DNA of 64,000 nucleotides from Clostridiales bacterium (GTDB taxonomy: Bacteria; Bacillota; Clostridia; Oscillospirales; Oscillospiraceae), in the NCBI GenBank assembly GCA_022774865.1, contig JALFLH010000035.1, positions 1 to 64,000 on the forward strand, read 5' to 3'. The position numbers and the translations under genes are program-made. A model generated the notes under the pieces. It made no database searches, was not told the origin of the DNA, and saw nothing but the letters and a program-made list of their open reading frames with translations. Below, piece by piece: positions 38,765 through 48,557 of the stretch (positions are counted from its first letter, which is position 1; the number at the start of each line of letters is the position of its first letter).

Positions 38765-39358
38765 TCAGGTTTTTTTGCGGGCTTTTCGCGTATGATATAG
38801 ATCAAAACATTTGCCGACAAGCCAATTCCCGAGGAAGCCGAAAGCAATGCCCAGAACCACGGCGGCGAGCACGTCGGTTGGGTAGTGGACGTACAGGTAA
38901 AGCCGGGAGAAAGCAACCAGCACCGCGAGAATGGTGGCGGGAATGCCCAGCCGCTTGTCGTTCAGCATCAGCACCGTGCAGGCCTCAAAGCTGGCGATGG
39001 TGTGGCCGGAGGGGAAGGAAAAGTCGTGCAGGCCGTCAATCAGCAGATTGATGGTTACGCCGAAATTCTGAAGCTGGTAGTCATAGGGACGGATGCGCAT
39101 GATCAGCGGCTTGAGCGTCAGATTGCACACGATCAGGCCCATCAGCAGGGCAACGCCCATGGAGAGGCCGGCTTTGCGGTACTTTTTTGTCAGAATCAGA
39201 ATCACAGCGCAGATAATCCAGAAAAGACCGTGCTCGCCGAACAGGGTGATAACCGGCATGACGGCATCCAGAAACCCGCATTGCAGGTGAGCCTGAATCC
39301 AGTCGAGAATGGGCAGGTCGAAGCATTCGGCCAGCATATTGAAAAACTGAAGAATCAT
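38765..39358 (-). CDS. PAP2-family phosphatase
   Basis: The 197-residue membrane protein has five or six helices and the three PAP2 motifs: KPLIMRIRPYD (KxxxxxxRP), FPSGHT (PSGH) and SRLYLYVHYPTDVLAA (SRxxxxxHxxxD). It hydrolyses a membrane lipid phosphate such as undecaprenyl pyrophosphate or phosphatidic acid on the outer face. Its start overlaps the stop of the upstream glycosyltransferase gene by 4 bp (ATGA), so they form one operon. Confidence 0.92.
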   Translation of the reverse strand: MILQFFNMLAECFDLPILDWIQAHLQCGFLDAVMPVITLFGEHGLFWIICAVILILTKKYRKAGLSMGVALLMGLIVCNLTLKPLIMRIRPYDYQLQNFGVTINLLIDGLHDFSFPSGHTIASFEACTVLMLNDKRLGIPATILAVLVAFSRLYLYVHYPTDVLAAVVLGIAFGFLGNWLVGKCFDLYHTRKARKKT

Positions 39359-40479
39359 GATTTAACTCCTTGCGTCTGACTGCCCCGCTTCCGGGGCGCG
39401 AAAACCCAGCGCTGCTGAATCATATAGCTTACGACGTACAGAACGGCCATCACAACGGCATAGATGAGGGTGCGCAGCACATATTGGGAATCCGCAATGT
39501 GCAGCAGTGCGTACACGCCTTGGGTCAGCAGCACTTGGATGCACATCTGGGGAATGGCCAGACAGTAATAGCGAAGCATCGCCCGGCCGGTGGAGGCATG
39601 GCTCCTGAAGACCAGCTTTTTGTTCAGAAAGAAATTCAACTGGGAGGAGATGATTCGGGCACCGACACCGGCGGCAGCCGTCAGGGCGAAGCCTTCCATC
39701 CAATGCCGCAGCACCCAGCCAAGCAGAGAGAAGGCCGCAGTATCCACCAAGGCGCTGGTCAGGCTGCTGAGAGTATAGCGGAAGAAATGAGCCAGAATCA
39801 GCTTGTAAATCCGCCAGGAGTCCCGGATGGGGTGAAAATGGGAGCTGGCGTTTTCCTCTATGTAGACTGTGCGGATTTTAACTTCTTCAAAGGGCAGACC
39901 GTTGTCCTTCATAGCCAGCAGCATATTGGTCTCATATTCAAACCGGTCGCCTTTGACTGCGGTGAGAATTTCCAGCGCGTCCCGGGGAATGGCGCGCAGA
40001 CCCGTCTGGGTGTCGGAGACGGTCATGCCCACAAATATCCTGAACACGGCGGAGGTGACATGGTTTCCGAAGCGGCTGCGGGCGGGTACGTTGTCCAGGG
40101 TAAAATCCCGGCAGCCAAGCACAATGTGACCGGTTTCCAGCATCCGCTCGCAGCAGGCGCGGGTATCGGCAGGATGGTGCTGATTGTCTCCATCCACCGT
40201 GACCACGCCCAGCCCGTCGGGACGGTTGGCCAGAAACCAGGTGAACGCGGTTTTCAGAGCCGCGCCCTTTCCGCGGTTGACTTCGTGCTGCAGAAAATGG
40301 ATTTCGGGGTGCGCCGCGGCAGCGTCCGTGAAGTAGTGCAGGTTTTCTGCCCTGCTGCCGTCGTTGACCAGAATGATGTCCGTGAAGCCGTATTCCAGCA
40401 GACCGTCGATGACAGCGTTCAGCTTTTCATCCGGGTCCAGAGAGGGAAGAACCACGGAAATCCGGGAAAGGTCTTTCAT
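39355..40479 (-). CDS. Bifunctional glycosyltransferase family 2 / GtrA protein
   Basis: The 374-residue protein has an N-terminal GT2 domain (about 1-235; VVLPSLDPDEKLNAVI, IILVNDGS, HEVNRGKGAALKTAF, VVTVDGDNQHHP, and the QTGLRAIP acceptor-loop region). A GtrA membrane domain with four helices follows from about 240. The GT domain probably moves a sugar from a nucleotide donor to undecaprenyl phosphate, with the GtrA part flipping the lipid. The start is at 40479, after AGGCGAGGC. Together with PAP2 it suggests surface glycosylation. Confidence 0.9.
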   Translation of the reverse strand: MKDLSRISVVLPSLDPDEKLNAVIDGLLEYGFTDIILVNDGSRAENLHYFTDAAAAHPEIHFLQHEVNRGKGAALKTAFTWFLANRPDGLGVVTVDGDNQHHPADTRACCERMLETGHIVLGCRDFTLDNVPARSRFGNHVTSAVFRIFVGMTVSDTQTGLRAIPRDALEILTAVKGDRFEYETNMLLAMKDNGLPFEEVKIRTVYIEENASSHFHPIRDSWRIYKLILAHFFRYTLSSLTSALVDTAAFSLLGWVLRHWMEGFALTAAAGVGARIISSQLNFFLNKKLVFRSHASTGRAMLRYYCLAIPQMCIQVLLTQGVYALLHIADSQYVLRTLIYAVVMAVLYVVSYMIQQRWVFAPRKRGSQTQGVKS

Positions 40480-40513
40480 TTGATTGCCTCGCCTTCTTTC
40501 GTTGTATTGATAT

Positions 40514-40542
40514 ACTATAGCATAATCTCCCCTGTTTTGAAA
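40514..40542 (-). promoter_or_regulatory. Promoter of the GT2/GtrA-PAP2 operon
   Basis: On the minus strand TTTCAA (40542-40537) and TATAGT (40519-40514) are 17 bp apart. Confidence 0.55.
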
Positions 40543-40587
40543 GACAGTTTATCAATTCTTAAGAGATTTTGCGCCAAAAGAGCTTTC

Positions 40588-40616
40588 TTGACAGGCGTTT
40601 TACCCAATGGTAGAAT
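40588..40616 (+). promoter_or_regulatory. Promoter of the glycoside hydrolase gene
   Basis: TTGACA (40588-40593) and TAGAAT (40611-40616), 17-bp spacer. Confidence 0.75.
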
Positions 40617-40640
40617 GAAAATGACAGGAGGCGAAGCGCC

Positions 40641-42395
40641 ATGTTCGTTGATTTGATGACGGCGGAGGGGGAGCATCTGGCAGATTCTCCCGGAGAAACC
40701 CCATGGACCCGCTATCCCCGGCCCCAGATGCGGCGAAAGCAGTGGCTGAATCTCAATGGAATGTGGGAGTTTGCCGTGGGGGACGGGACATTTCCTGCGC
40801 TTTATGACAGGAAAATCCGGGTGCCCTTCTGCCCGGAGAGCCGCCTGTCCGGCATCGCCACGCATTTTCGCGAGGGAGCTGCGCTGTATTACCGCAGAAG
40901 GATCGCCGTTCCCGGCGATTTTGATGGGGGGCATGTGCTGCTGCATATCGGCGCGGCGGATCAGCATCTGGAATGCTTTGTGAACGGGCGGAAGGTGGGC
41001 AGCCATTCCGGCGGCTATGAGCAGATCACCTTTGACATCACGGATTACCTGACAGGAGGGGAAAACGAAATCTGCTTGCGCTGTGTGGACAATCTGACGG
41101 ATCAGCGCTGGCCCTATGGCAAGCAGACTTTGAAACGGGGCGGAATGTGGTATACCCCGGTTTCGGGCATCTGGCAGACGGTGTGGCTGGAACATGTGCC
41201 GGAGGCTTATATCCGGGAGCTGCATATCGAAAACCGGGGCGCCTCTGTGACGCTGCACGTGGAGCCGCGGCTTTCCGGTACCGTCACGGTGGCGGGGCTG
41301 GGCTGCTTTGCGCTGGAAAACGGACAGGTTACCATCACCCCGGAAAAACCCCGGTTCTGGAGCCCGGAAGATCCGTTCCTGTACGACTTTACGCTGGAAG
41401 CGGGGGCGGATCGGATTGAATCCTATTTTGCCATCCGTACGCTGGAAATCAAGAAGATTGGAGCGTATCAACGGCTGTGTCTGAATGGAAAGCCCTATTT
41501 CTTCCACGGCCTGCTGGATCAGGGCTACTGGCCCGACGGCCTGTTCACCCCCGCCGCGGCGGAATGCTATGAGTGGGATATTCAGGCTGTAAAGAAGCTG
41601 GGCTTCAATACCCTGCGCAAGCACATCAAGGTAGAGCCGGAGGAGTTCTATTACCAGTGCGACAGGCTGGGCATGATCGTTTTTCAGGACATGGTCAACA
41701 ACGGCCCATACCATTACATTCGGGACACGGCGCTGCCTACCCTTTCACTGACGTGGCAGAAAATTCTGCCCGATCGGTGGCTTCACCGGAACGGGGATCA
41801 CCGGGCGGCTTTCCTGGCAGGAATGGAAGCCACCGTCAATCAACTGAAAAACCATCCCAGTATTTGCTGTTGGACGATTTTCAACGAGGGCTGGGGTCAG
41901 TTTGACAGTGCCGCCGTCTACGAACGGCTGCGGGCACTGGATGATACCCGCTGGGTAGACGCCACCTCCGGCTGGTTCCGGCAGGAAAAGACCGACGTGG
42001 ACAGCCGCCATGTGTATTTCCGCACAGTGGCGCTGAAGGCGGCAGACAAGCCCCTGGTGCTGTCGGAATTCGGCGGCTATTCCTGCAAAATAGAAGGCCA
42101 CAGCTTCAACCCGGACGAAACCTATGGATACGGTAAATTCCGGCAGCGGGAGGAATTTGTGAAAGCGGTGCAGGCGCTTTACTGGCTTCAGGTGGTGCCC
42201 TGCGTGAAAAAGGGGCTTTGCGCCGCCATTTATACCCAGGTTTCCGATGTGGAGGACGAGACAAACGGCCTGCTGACCTACGACCGCAGGCTGGAGAAGC
42301 TGACGGCGGAGGAAATGCTGCCCATTGCCGCGGCACTGCGCGACGCGCTGAATGAAACCCAAAAAGAGGTTGCAACTTCCGGGGAAATGGGCTAA
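40641..42395 (+). CDS. Glycoside hydrolase family 2 enzyme
   Basis: The 584-residue protein has the GH2 layout: a jelly-roll sugar-binding domain (about 25-180; LNLNGMWEFAVGDG, VPFCPESRLSG, YYRRRI, LHIGAADQHLECFVNG), an immunoglobulin-like domain, and a TIM barrel (from about 280). The acid/base Glu is in IFNEGWGQF (about 416) and the nucleophile Glu in LVLSEFGGYSC (about 475). It lacks a signal peptide, so it is intracellular. Shorter than LacZ and closer to the beta-glucuronidase/unknown GH2 group; substrate not determinable. ATG follows ACAGGAGG. Confidence 0.9.
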   Translation: MFVDLMTAEGEHLADSPGETPWTRYPRPQMRRKQWLNLNGMWEFAVGDGTFPALYDRKIRVPFCPESRLSGIATHFREGAALYYRRRIAVPGDFDGGHVLLHIGAADQHLECFVNGRKVGSHSGGYEQITFDITDYLTGGENEICLRCVDNLTDQRWPYGKQTLKRGGMWYTPVSGIWQTVWLEHVPEAYIRELHIENRGASVTLHVEPRLSGTVTVAGLGCFALENGQVTITPEKPRFWSPEDPFLYDFTLEAGADRIESYFAIRTLEIKKIGAYQRLCLNGKPYFFHGLLDQGYWPDGLFTPAAAECYEWDIQAVKKLGFNTLRKHIKVEPEEFYYQCDRLGMIVFQDMVNNGPYHYIRDTALPTLSLTWQKILPDRWLHRNGDHRAAFLAGMEATVNQLKNHPSICCWTIFNEGWGQFDSAAVYERLRALDDTRWVDATSGWFRQEKTDVDSRHVYFRTVALKAADKPLVLSEFGGYSCKIEGHSFNPDETYGYGKFRQREEFVKAVQALYWLQVVPCVKKGLCAAIYTQVSDVEDETNGLLTYDRRLEKLTAEEMLPIAAALRDALNETQKEVATSGEMG

Positions 42396-42427
42396 AATAA
42401 AGGAAAACACGAAAAGGAGGGACGGCC

Positions 42428-42718
42428 GTGAATGTCCCTGAAAAAGAAACACTGGAGCAGATTGCGGAGCTGTTCAAGGGTTTTTGCGATCCCACCCGGG
42501 TACACATTCTGTCCCTGCTGGAGCGGCAGGAGCTGTGCGTGACGGATATTGCCGACGCGGTGGCGCTGAGCCAGAGCGCCATTTCCCACCAGCTTCGGAT
42601 TCTCAAGCAGATGCACCTGATTAAATACCGCCGGGAGGGGAAGAACCTCCTGTACTCTCTGGCTGACGACCATGTGAAAACCATTCTGCAGATGGGTTTG
42701 GAACACGTACTGGAATAA
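42428..42718 (+). CDS. ArsR/SmtB zinc-type transcriptional repressor
   Basis: The 96-residue winged-helix protein has ELCVTDIADAVALSQSAISHQLRILKQMHLI as the recognition helix region and KYRREGKNLLYSL as the wing. The C-terminal helix has D-D-H, then a second His 11 residues after the first and a Glu three after that. This spacing equals the alpha-5 zinc site of SmtB/CzrA. It should release DNA when zinc binds. No metal gene is adjacent, but the P1B ATPase at 24315 has an SmtB-type operator. The start is GTG at 42428 after AAGGAGG. It trails the GH2 gene by 32 bp. Confidence 0.88.
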   Translation: MNVPEKETLEQIAELFKGFCDPTRVHILSLLERQELCVTDIADAVALSQSAISHQLRILKQMHLIKYRREGKNLLYSLADDHVKTILQMGLEHVLE

Positions 42719-42720
42719 GA

Positions 42721-42752
42721 AAACTCCCAGCCTGTGCGGGCTGGGAGTTTTT
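42721..42752. terminator. Terminator between the ArsR gene and the amino acid ABC operon
   Basis: AAACTCCCAGCC pairs with GGCTGGGAGTTT, and T's follow. It lies between convergent genes. Confidence 0.9.
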
Positions 42753-42759
42753 GAACCGG

Positions 42760-43482
42760 TTACAGTACCTTGGACAGAAAATCCTGCAGCCGGGGATGCT
42801 GGGGATGGTCGAAAATCTGGCTGGGGGTGCCCTCTTCCAGAATCTTTCCGTCGGCCATAAACAGAATTCGGTTGCCCACTTCCCGGGCAAAGCCCATCTC
42901 ATGGGTGACTACCACCATAGTCATGCCCTCATCGGCCAGTTCCTTCATCACCTGCAGCACCTCGCCCACCATTTCGGGGTCCAGGGCGGAGGTCGGTTCG
43001 TCAAAGAGCATGACCTCGGGATTCATTGCCAGCGCCCGGACGATGGCGATCCGCTGCTTTTGGCCGCCGGAAAGCTGGTTGGGATAGGCATCGGCTTTTT
43101 CTTCCAGTCCCACCCGGCGCAGCAGCTGCATGGCCAGCTCATCGGCCTGCGCCTGCTTCATCAGTCCCGCGCGGACGGGCGCCAGTGTGATATTCCGCTT
43201 GATGGTCATATTGGGGAACAGGTTAAAGTGCTGGAACACCATACCCATCCGGCGGCGGATCTGGTCGATGTCGGTTTTCGGATTGGTGATCTCCAGCCCG
43301 TCAAAGGTGATGGAACCGGCGGAGGGTTCCTCCAGCAGGTTCAGGCTGCGCAGGAAGGTGGATTTGCCGGAACCGGAGGGACCGATGATGACCACCTTGT
43401 CGCCCGGATAGATGTGTTCGGAGATGTCGTCCAGCACCAGATGGTCGCCGAAAGATTTGCTCAGATGTTTAACGTCGATCAC
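42760..43482 (-). CDS. Polar amino acid ABC transporter ATPase (GlnQ type)
   Basis: The 240-residue ATPase has Walker [11 protein letters not shown]-loop [12 protein letters not shown], signature LSGGQKQR, Walker [15 protein letters not shown] and H-loop [10 protein letters not shown]. These are typical of the HisP/GlnQ subfamily. The start is GTG 43482, 8 bp after AAAGGAGG, overlapping the permease stop by 14 bp. It powers the permease encoded just upstream. Confidence 0.95.
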   Translation of the reverse strand: MIDVKHLSKSFGDHLVLDDISEHIYPGDKVVIIGPSGSGKSTFLRSLNLLEEPSAGSITFDGLEITNPKTDIDQIRRRMGMVFQHFNLFPNMTIKRNITLAPVRAGLMKQAQADELAMQLLRRVGLEEKADAYPNQLSGGQKQRIAIVRALAMNPEVMLFDEPTSALDPEMVGEVLQVMKELADEGMTMVVVTHEMGFAREVGNRILFMADGKILEEGTPSQIFDHPQHPRLQDFLSKVL

Positions 43483-44308
43483 TTTGACGCAGCCTCCTTT
43501 CCAGAAGTCCCAGCAGCCAGGAAAAGATGATAACCAGAAGCAGATACATACAGGCAACGCCGATCAACGGGAACATCTGCTCATAGGTTCTGCCATAGAT
43601 AGCTTGGGCGGCATACACCAGCTCCTTGCCGCCGATGACGGTAATCAGAGAGGTGTCCTTCAGCAGGATGATGAATTCGTTGCCCAGCGCGGGGAGAATG
43701 GCTTTGAAGGCCTGGGGAATGACGATAAAGCGCATGGTATCAATATAGTTCAGCCCCAGACTGCGGCCTGCTTCCGCCTGACCGGGATCGAGGGACATGA
43801 GGCCGCCCCGGATGATTTCGGACACATAGGCGCCGGAGTTGATGCCAAGTGTCAGCGCGCCGATCATGTTGTACTTGCGGGAGAAGGAGAAGATGACAAA
43901 GCCCATAATCAGCAGCTGCACCATCATGGGTGTGCCGCGGATAACGGTGACATAGACTTTGCATACGCCGTTGAGCAGCCCGAGAATCGGGTTGCGGAAG
44001 CGAACCTTGTCCTGTGGCCTACCCTGCAGCTTCCGTACCCAGCAGCCGAAGCGCCTGGCGTTGCTGAGCAGGGTGGGGCGCTGCTGGTCGTGGGCGGTGC
44101 GGACGATTGCCACCAGCACACCCAGCGCGATACCCAGCGCCAGCGCCATGGCGGTTACCAGCAGGGTGGTGCCGACACCGTTCAGATACTGCTTCCAGCG
44201 GTCGCCCTCAATAAACGCCTGATAAAAGTAGACATAGAACTCCTGCCACCATGCGGTCAAATCCGGATCAGTGCGCATGAGATCTTTCCAGATCAGATAG
44301 TTTTCCAC
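43469..44308 (-). CDS. Polar amino acid ABC transporter permease (HisM/GlnP type)
   Basis: A permease with about five helices. It has the N-terminal HisM segment [24 protein letters not shown] and the EAA loop [25 protein letters not shown]. An insertion of about 40 hydrophilic residues lies between the first helices ([16 protein letters not shown]...KVRF). The start is uncertain: the ORF opens at 44410 inside the previous gene's terminator, so GTG 44308 (after GGAGTGA) or ATG 44278 (after GGAAAGA) is more likely. Confidence 0.88.
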   Translation of the reverse strand: MENYLIWKDLMRTDPDLTAWWQEFYVYFYQAFIEGDRWKQYLNGVGTTLLVTAMALALGIALGVLVAIVRTAHDQQRPTLLSNARRFGCWVRKLQGRPQDKVRFRNPILGLLNGVCKVYVTVIRGTPMMVQLLIMGFVIFSFSRKYNMIGALTLGINSGAYVSEIIRGGLMSLDPGQAEAGRSLGLNYIDTMRFIVIPQAFKAILPALGNEFIILLKDTSLITVIGGKELVYAAQAIYGRTYEQMFPLIGVACMYLLLVIIFSWLLGLLERRLRQSDRR

Positions 44309-44406
44309 AGTCTCACTCCAGTTCAATTTTGATACCCAATCGGTTTTCTCCGTAAAACCTTCTTCTGCGCGGAAGGTTTTACGCGGAAAGCCGAAAGAAA
44401 ACAGAA

Positions 44407-44433
44407 CCAAAGGGCGGCAGCGCCGCCCTTTGG
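44407..44433 (-). terminator. Partial terminator after the amino acid binding protein gene
   Basis: CCAAAGGGCGGC/GCCGCCCTTTGG stem, then TTCTGTTTTC on the minus strand. A second stem (GTAAAACCTTCC with GAAGGTTTTAC, about 44352-44383) follows. These probably let the binding protein be made in excess over the permease and ATPase. Confidence 0.75.
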
Positions 44434-44444
44434 CGATTTCAAAT

Positions 44445-45224
44445 TCAGTTCGCGGCGATGTACTTGTCGATGATTCGCTGAATGGTGCCGTCCTTGGTCA
44501 GTTCGTCCAGCGCCTGGTTCACGGCATCCAGCAGGGCGGCATTGTCCTTGTTCAGGCCGATGGCATAATCTTCTTCCACCCAGGTGCCCTCCAGAATGGT
44601 CAGGCCAGGATTGGCGGCGACGTACTCCTTGGCAGGGGCGCTGTCGATGATGACGCAGTCCACCTGGCCGTTCAGCAGAGCCTGCACGGCGCTGGCACCG
44701 TTGTCGTAGGCGGTGACGTGGTCTTCGCCGTAGCCGCCGTTTTCGGGTGTATCGGAGGCGTAGATGTAACCGGTGGTAGCGGCCTGGCAGCCGATCATCT
44801 TCTCGCCCAGGTTATCCATGGTCACATCGGAGCCTTCCTTAACGATGACGACCTGCACGCCGGTGGCATAGCTGTTGGAAAAGTTCATGACCAGCTTCCG
44901 ATCCTCGGTGACGGAGACACCGGCCATGACGATGTCACTCTTGCCGTTCTGCACGGCCAGCAGCGCACCATTGAAGTCCATGTCGTCAATGACCAGCTCC
45001 AGACCCAGCTTGTCGGCAATGGCACCGGCAATTTCCACATCGATGCCCTCGAAGGAGCCGTCATCGGCAACCATCTCATAGGGAGGGAAGGATGCATTGG
45101 TGGACATAATCAGCTTGCCCTTTTCAATGGTGTTCAAAGCGGACGAATCCTTGGAAGAGCCGCAGCCGGCGAACAGGCAGCCCAGCAGCGCCAGCGCCAG
45201 AACAAACGCAATAATCTTTTTCAT
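44445..45224 (-). CDS. Amino acid ABC transporter substrate-binding lipoprotein
   Basis: The 259-residue protein starts with a lipoprotein signal (KKIIAFVLALALLGCLFAGC, lipobox LFAGC). The bacterial extracellular solute-binding family 3 fold follows: GKLIMSTNASFPPYEMVADDGSFEGIDVEIAGAIAD, then DIVMAGVSVTEDRK and the YATGVQVVIVK region. It binds a polar amino acid outside the membrane and delivers it to the permease. ATG 45224 was preferred over TTG 45230 by SD spacing. Confidence 0.94.
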   Translation of the reverse strand: MKKIIAFVLALALLGCLFAGCGSSKDSSALNTIEKGKLIMSTNASFPPYEMVADDGSFEGIDVEIAGAIADKLGLELVIDDMDFNGALLAVQNGKSDIVMAGVSVTEDRKLVMNFSNSYATGVQVVIVKEGSDVTMDNLGEKMIGCQAATTGYIYASDTPENGGYGEDHVTAYDNGASAVQALLNGQVDCVIIDSAPAKEYVAANPGLTILEGTWVEEDYAIGLNKDNAALLDAVNQALDELTKDGTIQRIIDKYIAAN

Positions 45225-45277
45225 TTTCAAAATCTCCTTTTCAAATCTTCTTTTATCTGAGGTGATCTGACAGGGGA

Positions 45278-45306
45278 ATCATACCACGAATATTATTCAA
45301 CGTCAA
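45278..45306 (-). promoter_or_regulatory. Promoter of the amino acid ABC operon
   Basis: On the minus strand TTGACG (45306-45301) and TATGAT (45283-45278), 17-bp spacer. The stretch 45307-45605 contains no supported gene. Confidence 0.75.
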
Positions 45307-45605
45307 TTGGATAAGCATACAAGGAATTTCGGTTTCTTTTTGCCCCAAATCATCAATATGACATAATAGACAGGAAAAGACCGGGATATATTCCACTATG
45401 CAATTTGAATATACATTTCTTCTTCTGAGGTTCAGTTTTGGAAAGAGGGATAATGATGCGGAAAAAATGGAAATACATCGGGCAGACGGAAACTGGCAAA
45501 AGCTTGAAAAAACTTATCTTCATGGCACAATGCCTGTATTTATCACGAAAAAACGGCCGGAAAAGGTTCCTGAATCAGCATAATTAATAAAAAGATAAAA
45601 AACAT

Positions 45606-45634
45606 TTGACAACCACAGACGGACAGAGTACAAT
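45606..45634 (+). promoter_or_regulatory. opp operon promoter
   Basis: TTGACA (45606-45611) and TACAAT (45629-45634), 17-bp spacer. A leader of almost 200 nt follows, holding two stems (CGACCTTTTCCCAGTCGGAAAGG region at about 45669 and GCGGGACGTCCCGC at 45707-45720). Confidence 0.7.
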
Positions 45635-45832
45635 ACTGTATATGTTTATTCGGGAATCTATTTAATTTCCGACCTTTTCCCAGTCGGAAAGGGACAGGAA
45701 ATGCAAGCGGGACGTCCCGCTCATCTTGCCGCAAAAAACGGCAGGATGAGATCTGAAACCACGTACGGACCGTTTGGGGAACCACCACAGTAGAGACCAT
45801 GAGTAAATGAAATTTAAAAGGAGGAACAAGAA

Positions 45833-48292
45833 ATGAAGAAGCTGATCGCTTTGCTGTTGGCTCTGACCATGGTGTTCGCCCTGGCAGCCTGCAGCAAGAA
45901 GCCTGCTGAGGGAACGACTGCCGCCACCGATGGCGCGACGACTCCCGCTGCCGATGCAGAGGCAACCTACACCTACAACACCGCGCTGACTGTTTTCCCC
46001 ACCAACTGGAACCCCCACACCAACCAGACCGACACGGACTCCGAAATTCTGGACTACGTGACTGCCGGTCTGTACCGCTTCGATTACAATGAGACCGAAG
46101 ACGGCTACGCGCTGGTTCCCGGTATGGCTGTGGACTACCCCGAGGACGTGACTGCCGACTACATCGGTCAGTATGGCCTGGAAGAGGGCGCTGAGAACCA
46201 GGCATGGAAGGTCACCCTGCGGGACGACCTGAAGTGGGAGGACGGCACCCCCATCACTGCCCACGACTATGAAGAGTCCTACAAGCGCCTGCTGGCTCCC
46301 GAGGCTCAGAACTACCGCGCTGACGGCACCTACACCGGCAACATGGTCATCCACAATGCCGAGAACTACCTGAAGTCCAACCAGACCGTCAAGCAGGCCA
46401 ACTCCGCCGACGGCTCTACTGTGGCTTACAATTTCGCCGACCTGGTCAAGGGCGAGGACGGCACCTACGCCACCGCTGAGGGCTGCAAGGTTTACTTCGG
46501 CCTGAACGAGGGCTACGCCTGGATGCAGGGCAATTCCCTGGCCGACTACCAGGGCGCCGGCTACATTCCCGAGGAAGGCTGCTGGGATGTGCTGTCTGCC
46601 GCCGCTGATGAGGACGGCTTCGTTCCCGTCACCGATGAAACCATCGCCGCCCTGTACTCCTTCACCGGCTCCGATACCTGGGGCAACGAATCTCAGGACG
46701 ACCTGGCTTACTATGTCTCCTATGACTTCACCTATGGCGAGACTCCCTGGGAAGAAGTCGGCGTCTTCGCGCTGAGCGACAATGAGCTGGTCTACGTTAT
46801 CGACAAGCCCCTGTCCGGCTTTTATCTGTACTACGCCATGACCGACTCCTATCTGGTCAAGACCGACCTGTACGACTCTCTGGCTACCGTGACCGACGGC
46901 GTTTACACCAACACCTACGGCACCTCCGCCGAGACCACCGTATCCTTCGGCCCCTACAAGCTGACCTCTTTCCAGGCCGACAAGCAGTATGTCCTGGAGC
47001 GCAACGAGAACTACTACGGCCTGACCGACGGCAAGTACCAGACCACCACCTGGGTTGTTGACTTCGTTCCCGAAGCTGCCACCCGTCTGGAGCTGTTTCT
47101 GCAGGGCAAGCTGGACAGCTACGGCCTGAGCAAGGAGGATATGGAGACCTATTCCCTGTCCGACTACTGCTATTACGCCACCGGCGATTCCACCTTCGCC
47201 ATGGTCTTCAACCCCGATAAGGCCGCTCTGGAGCAGACGCAGGCTTCTGCCGGCACCGGCATCAACAAGACCATCATCACCATTCCTGAATTCCGGATGG
47301 CTATGAGCTTCGCGCTGGACCGCAGCGCGTTCTGCTTGGCCACCTCTCCCACGAACGGCCCCGCGTTCGGTCTGTACTCCAACCTGATCATCTCTGATCC
47401 CGACAACGGTACCGCTTACCGTACCACCGATGTGGCCAAGCAGGTTCTGGCTGACTTCTGGGGTGTGTCCGAGGACTACGGCGAGGGTAAGATGTATGCC
47501 GACATCGACGAGGCTGTCGATTCCATCACCGGCTACAACCTGACCAAGGCGCAGGAGCTGTTCAACACCGCTTACGACAAGGCCATTGAGCAGGGTCTGA
47601 TGACCGAGAACGATAAGGTTGAGATCAAGATTGGTACGCCCAACAACACCACCGCTTTCTACAACAACGGCTATGAGTTCCTGGTCAACAACTACACCGA
47701 GGCTGTCAAGGGTACCAAGCTGGAAGGCAAGCTGATCTTCTCCCGTGACGACACCCTGGGCAATGGCTTCGCTGACGCGCTGAAGAACAATCAGGTCGAT
47801 ATGCTGTTCGGCGTGGGCTGGACCGGTTCCGCACTGGATCCCTACAGCCTGATGGAGGCTTACATCTCCCCCAGCTATCAGTATGACGACAGCACCGACT
47901 TCACCGCGATTATGATGACGGTCGCCATCGACGGCGTGGAGTACACCGCTTCCGTTGCCGATTGGTACGATGTCATGATGGGCAATCCCACCACTATCAC
48001 CGCGGCTGACGGTTCCACGATGGAATACTCCTGCGGCTACACCGACGGTGATCCCGAAACCCGTCTGGAGATCCTTGGCGAGATGGAAGGCGTGGTTCTG
48101 ATGAACTACAACTTCATCCCCATCATGGATGCTTCCACCGCACAGCTGCGTGGTCAGCAGGTTGAGTTCCACACCGAGGAGTACATCTTCGGCATGGGCT
48201 TCGGCGGCGTTGAGTACCTCACCTACGACTACACCGATGCCGAGTGGGATGCTTACGTGGCTTCCAGCAACAACGAGCTGGATTACACCTGA
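45833..48292 (+). CDS. oppA: Oligopeptide ABC transporter substrate-binding lipoprotein
   Basis: The 819-residue protein has a lipoprotein signal (KKLIALLLALTMVFALAAC, Cys20) and a Thr/Ala-rich linker. It then shows the family 5 solute-binding fold: YNTALTVFPTNWNPHTN near the start, WKVTLRDDLKWEDGTPITAHDYEESYKRLL, TVSFGPYKLTSFQADKQYVLERNENYYG, and the C-terminal ligand-binding half. It is about 250 residues longer than E. coli OppA, with acidic, Tyr-rich insertions. It is the first gene of the opp operon and is GC-rich with highly optimised codons, suggesting strong expression. SD AAAGGAGG. Confidence 0.94.
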   Translation: MKKLIALLLALTMVFALAACSKKPAEGTTAATDGATTPAADAEATYTYNTALTVFPTNWNPHTNQTDTDSEILDYVTAGLYRFDYNETEDGYALVPGMAVDYPEDVTADYIGQYGLEEGAENQAWKVTLRDDLKWEDGTPITAHDYEESYKRLLAPEAQNYRADGTYTGNMVIHNAENYLKSNQTVKQANSADGSTVAYNFADLVKGEDGTYATAEGCKVYFGLNEGYAWMQGNSLADYQGAGYIPEEGCWDVLSAAADEDGFVPVTDETIAALYSFTGSDTWGNESQDDLAYYVSYDFTYGETPWEEVGVFALSDNELVYVIDKPLSGFYLYYAMTDSYLVKTDLYDSLATVTDGVYTNTYGTSAETTVSFGPYKLTSFQADKQYVLERNENYYGLTDGKYQTTTWVVDFVPEAATRLELFLQGKLDSYGLSKEDMETYSLSDYCYYATGDSTFAMVFNPDKAALEQTQASAGTGINKTIITIPEFRMAMSFALDRSAFCLATSPTNGPAFGLYSNLIISDPDNGTAYRTTDVAKQVLADFWGVSEDYGEGKMYADIDEAVDSITGYNLTKAQELFNTAYDKAIEQGLMTENDKVEIKIGTPNNTTAFYNNGYEFLVNNYTEAVKGTKLEGKLIFSRDDTLGNGFADALKNNQVDMLFGVGWTGSALDPYSLMEAYISPSYQYDDSTDFTAIMMTVAIDGVEYTASVADWYDVMMGNPTTITAADGSTMEYSCGYTDGDPETRLEILGEMEGVVLMNYNFIPIMDASTAQLRGQQVEFHTEEYIFGMGFGGVEYLTYDYTDAEWDAYVASSNNELDYT

Positions 48293-48325
48293 TCCCATTG
48301 ATTTAAGCAAATAACATTTATGCGT

Positions 48326-48354
48326 CTGGAATAGGGGCTTTGCCCCTATTCCAG
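48326..48354 (+). terminator. Attenuating hairpin between oppA and oppB
   Basis: A perfect 13-bp stem with a TTT loop (48326-48338 with 48342-48354) has no T tract. It may stabilise the oppA message or reduce read-through into oppB. The 265-bp gap to oppB contains no gene. Confidence 0.55.
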
Positions 48355-48557
48355 ACCGCTGTCATCGGAGATATTTTCTCAGAATCTGGATAATTTCTCA
48401 ATATTTGGCGTTACATCGGCCAAAATATGGTATGTTTTGTGAATATACGCAAAATATACCCATGCCGGTGCCCCATAGCGCCGGCGATCCTTAAGAGGAT
48501 GGCAAACCCTCTCACGGTATCCCTCCGTGAAAAATATGAATAGGGAGGATAACAACC

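Noticed and set aside
45398..45583. 61-codon ORF between the amino acid ABC and opp operons.
   Set aside because: No SD site or promoter in position, and no recognised motif. It could be a short real gene but I cannot support it.
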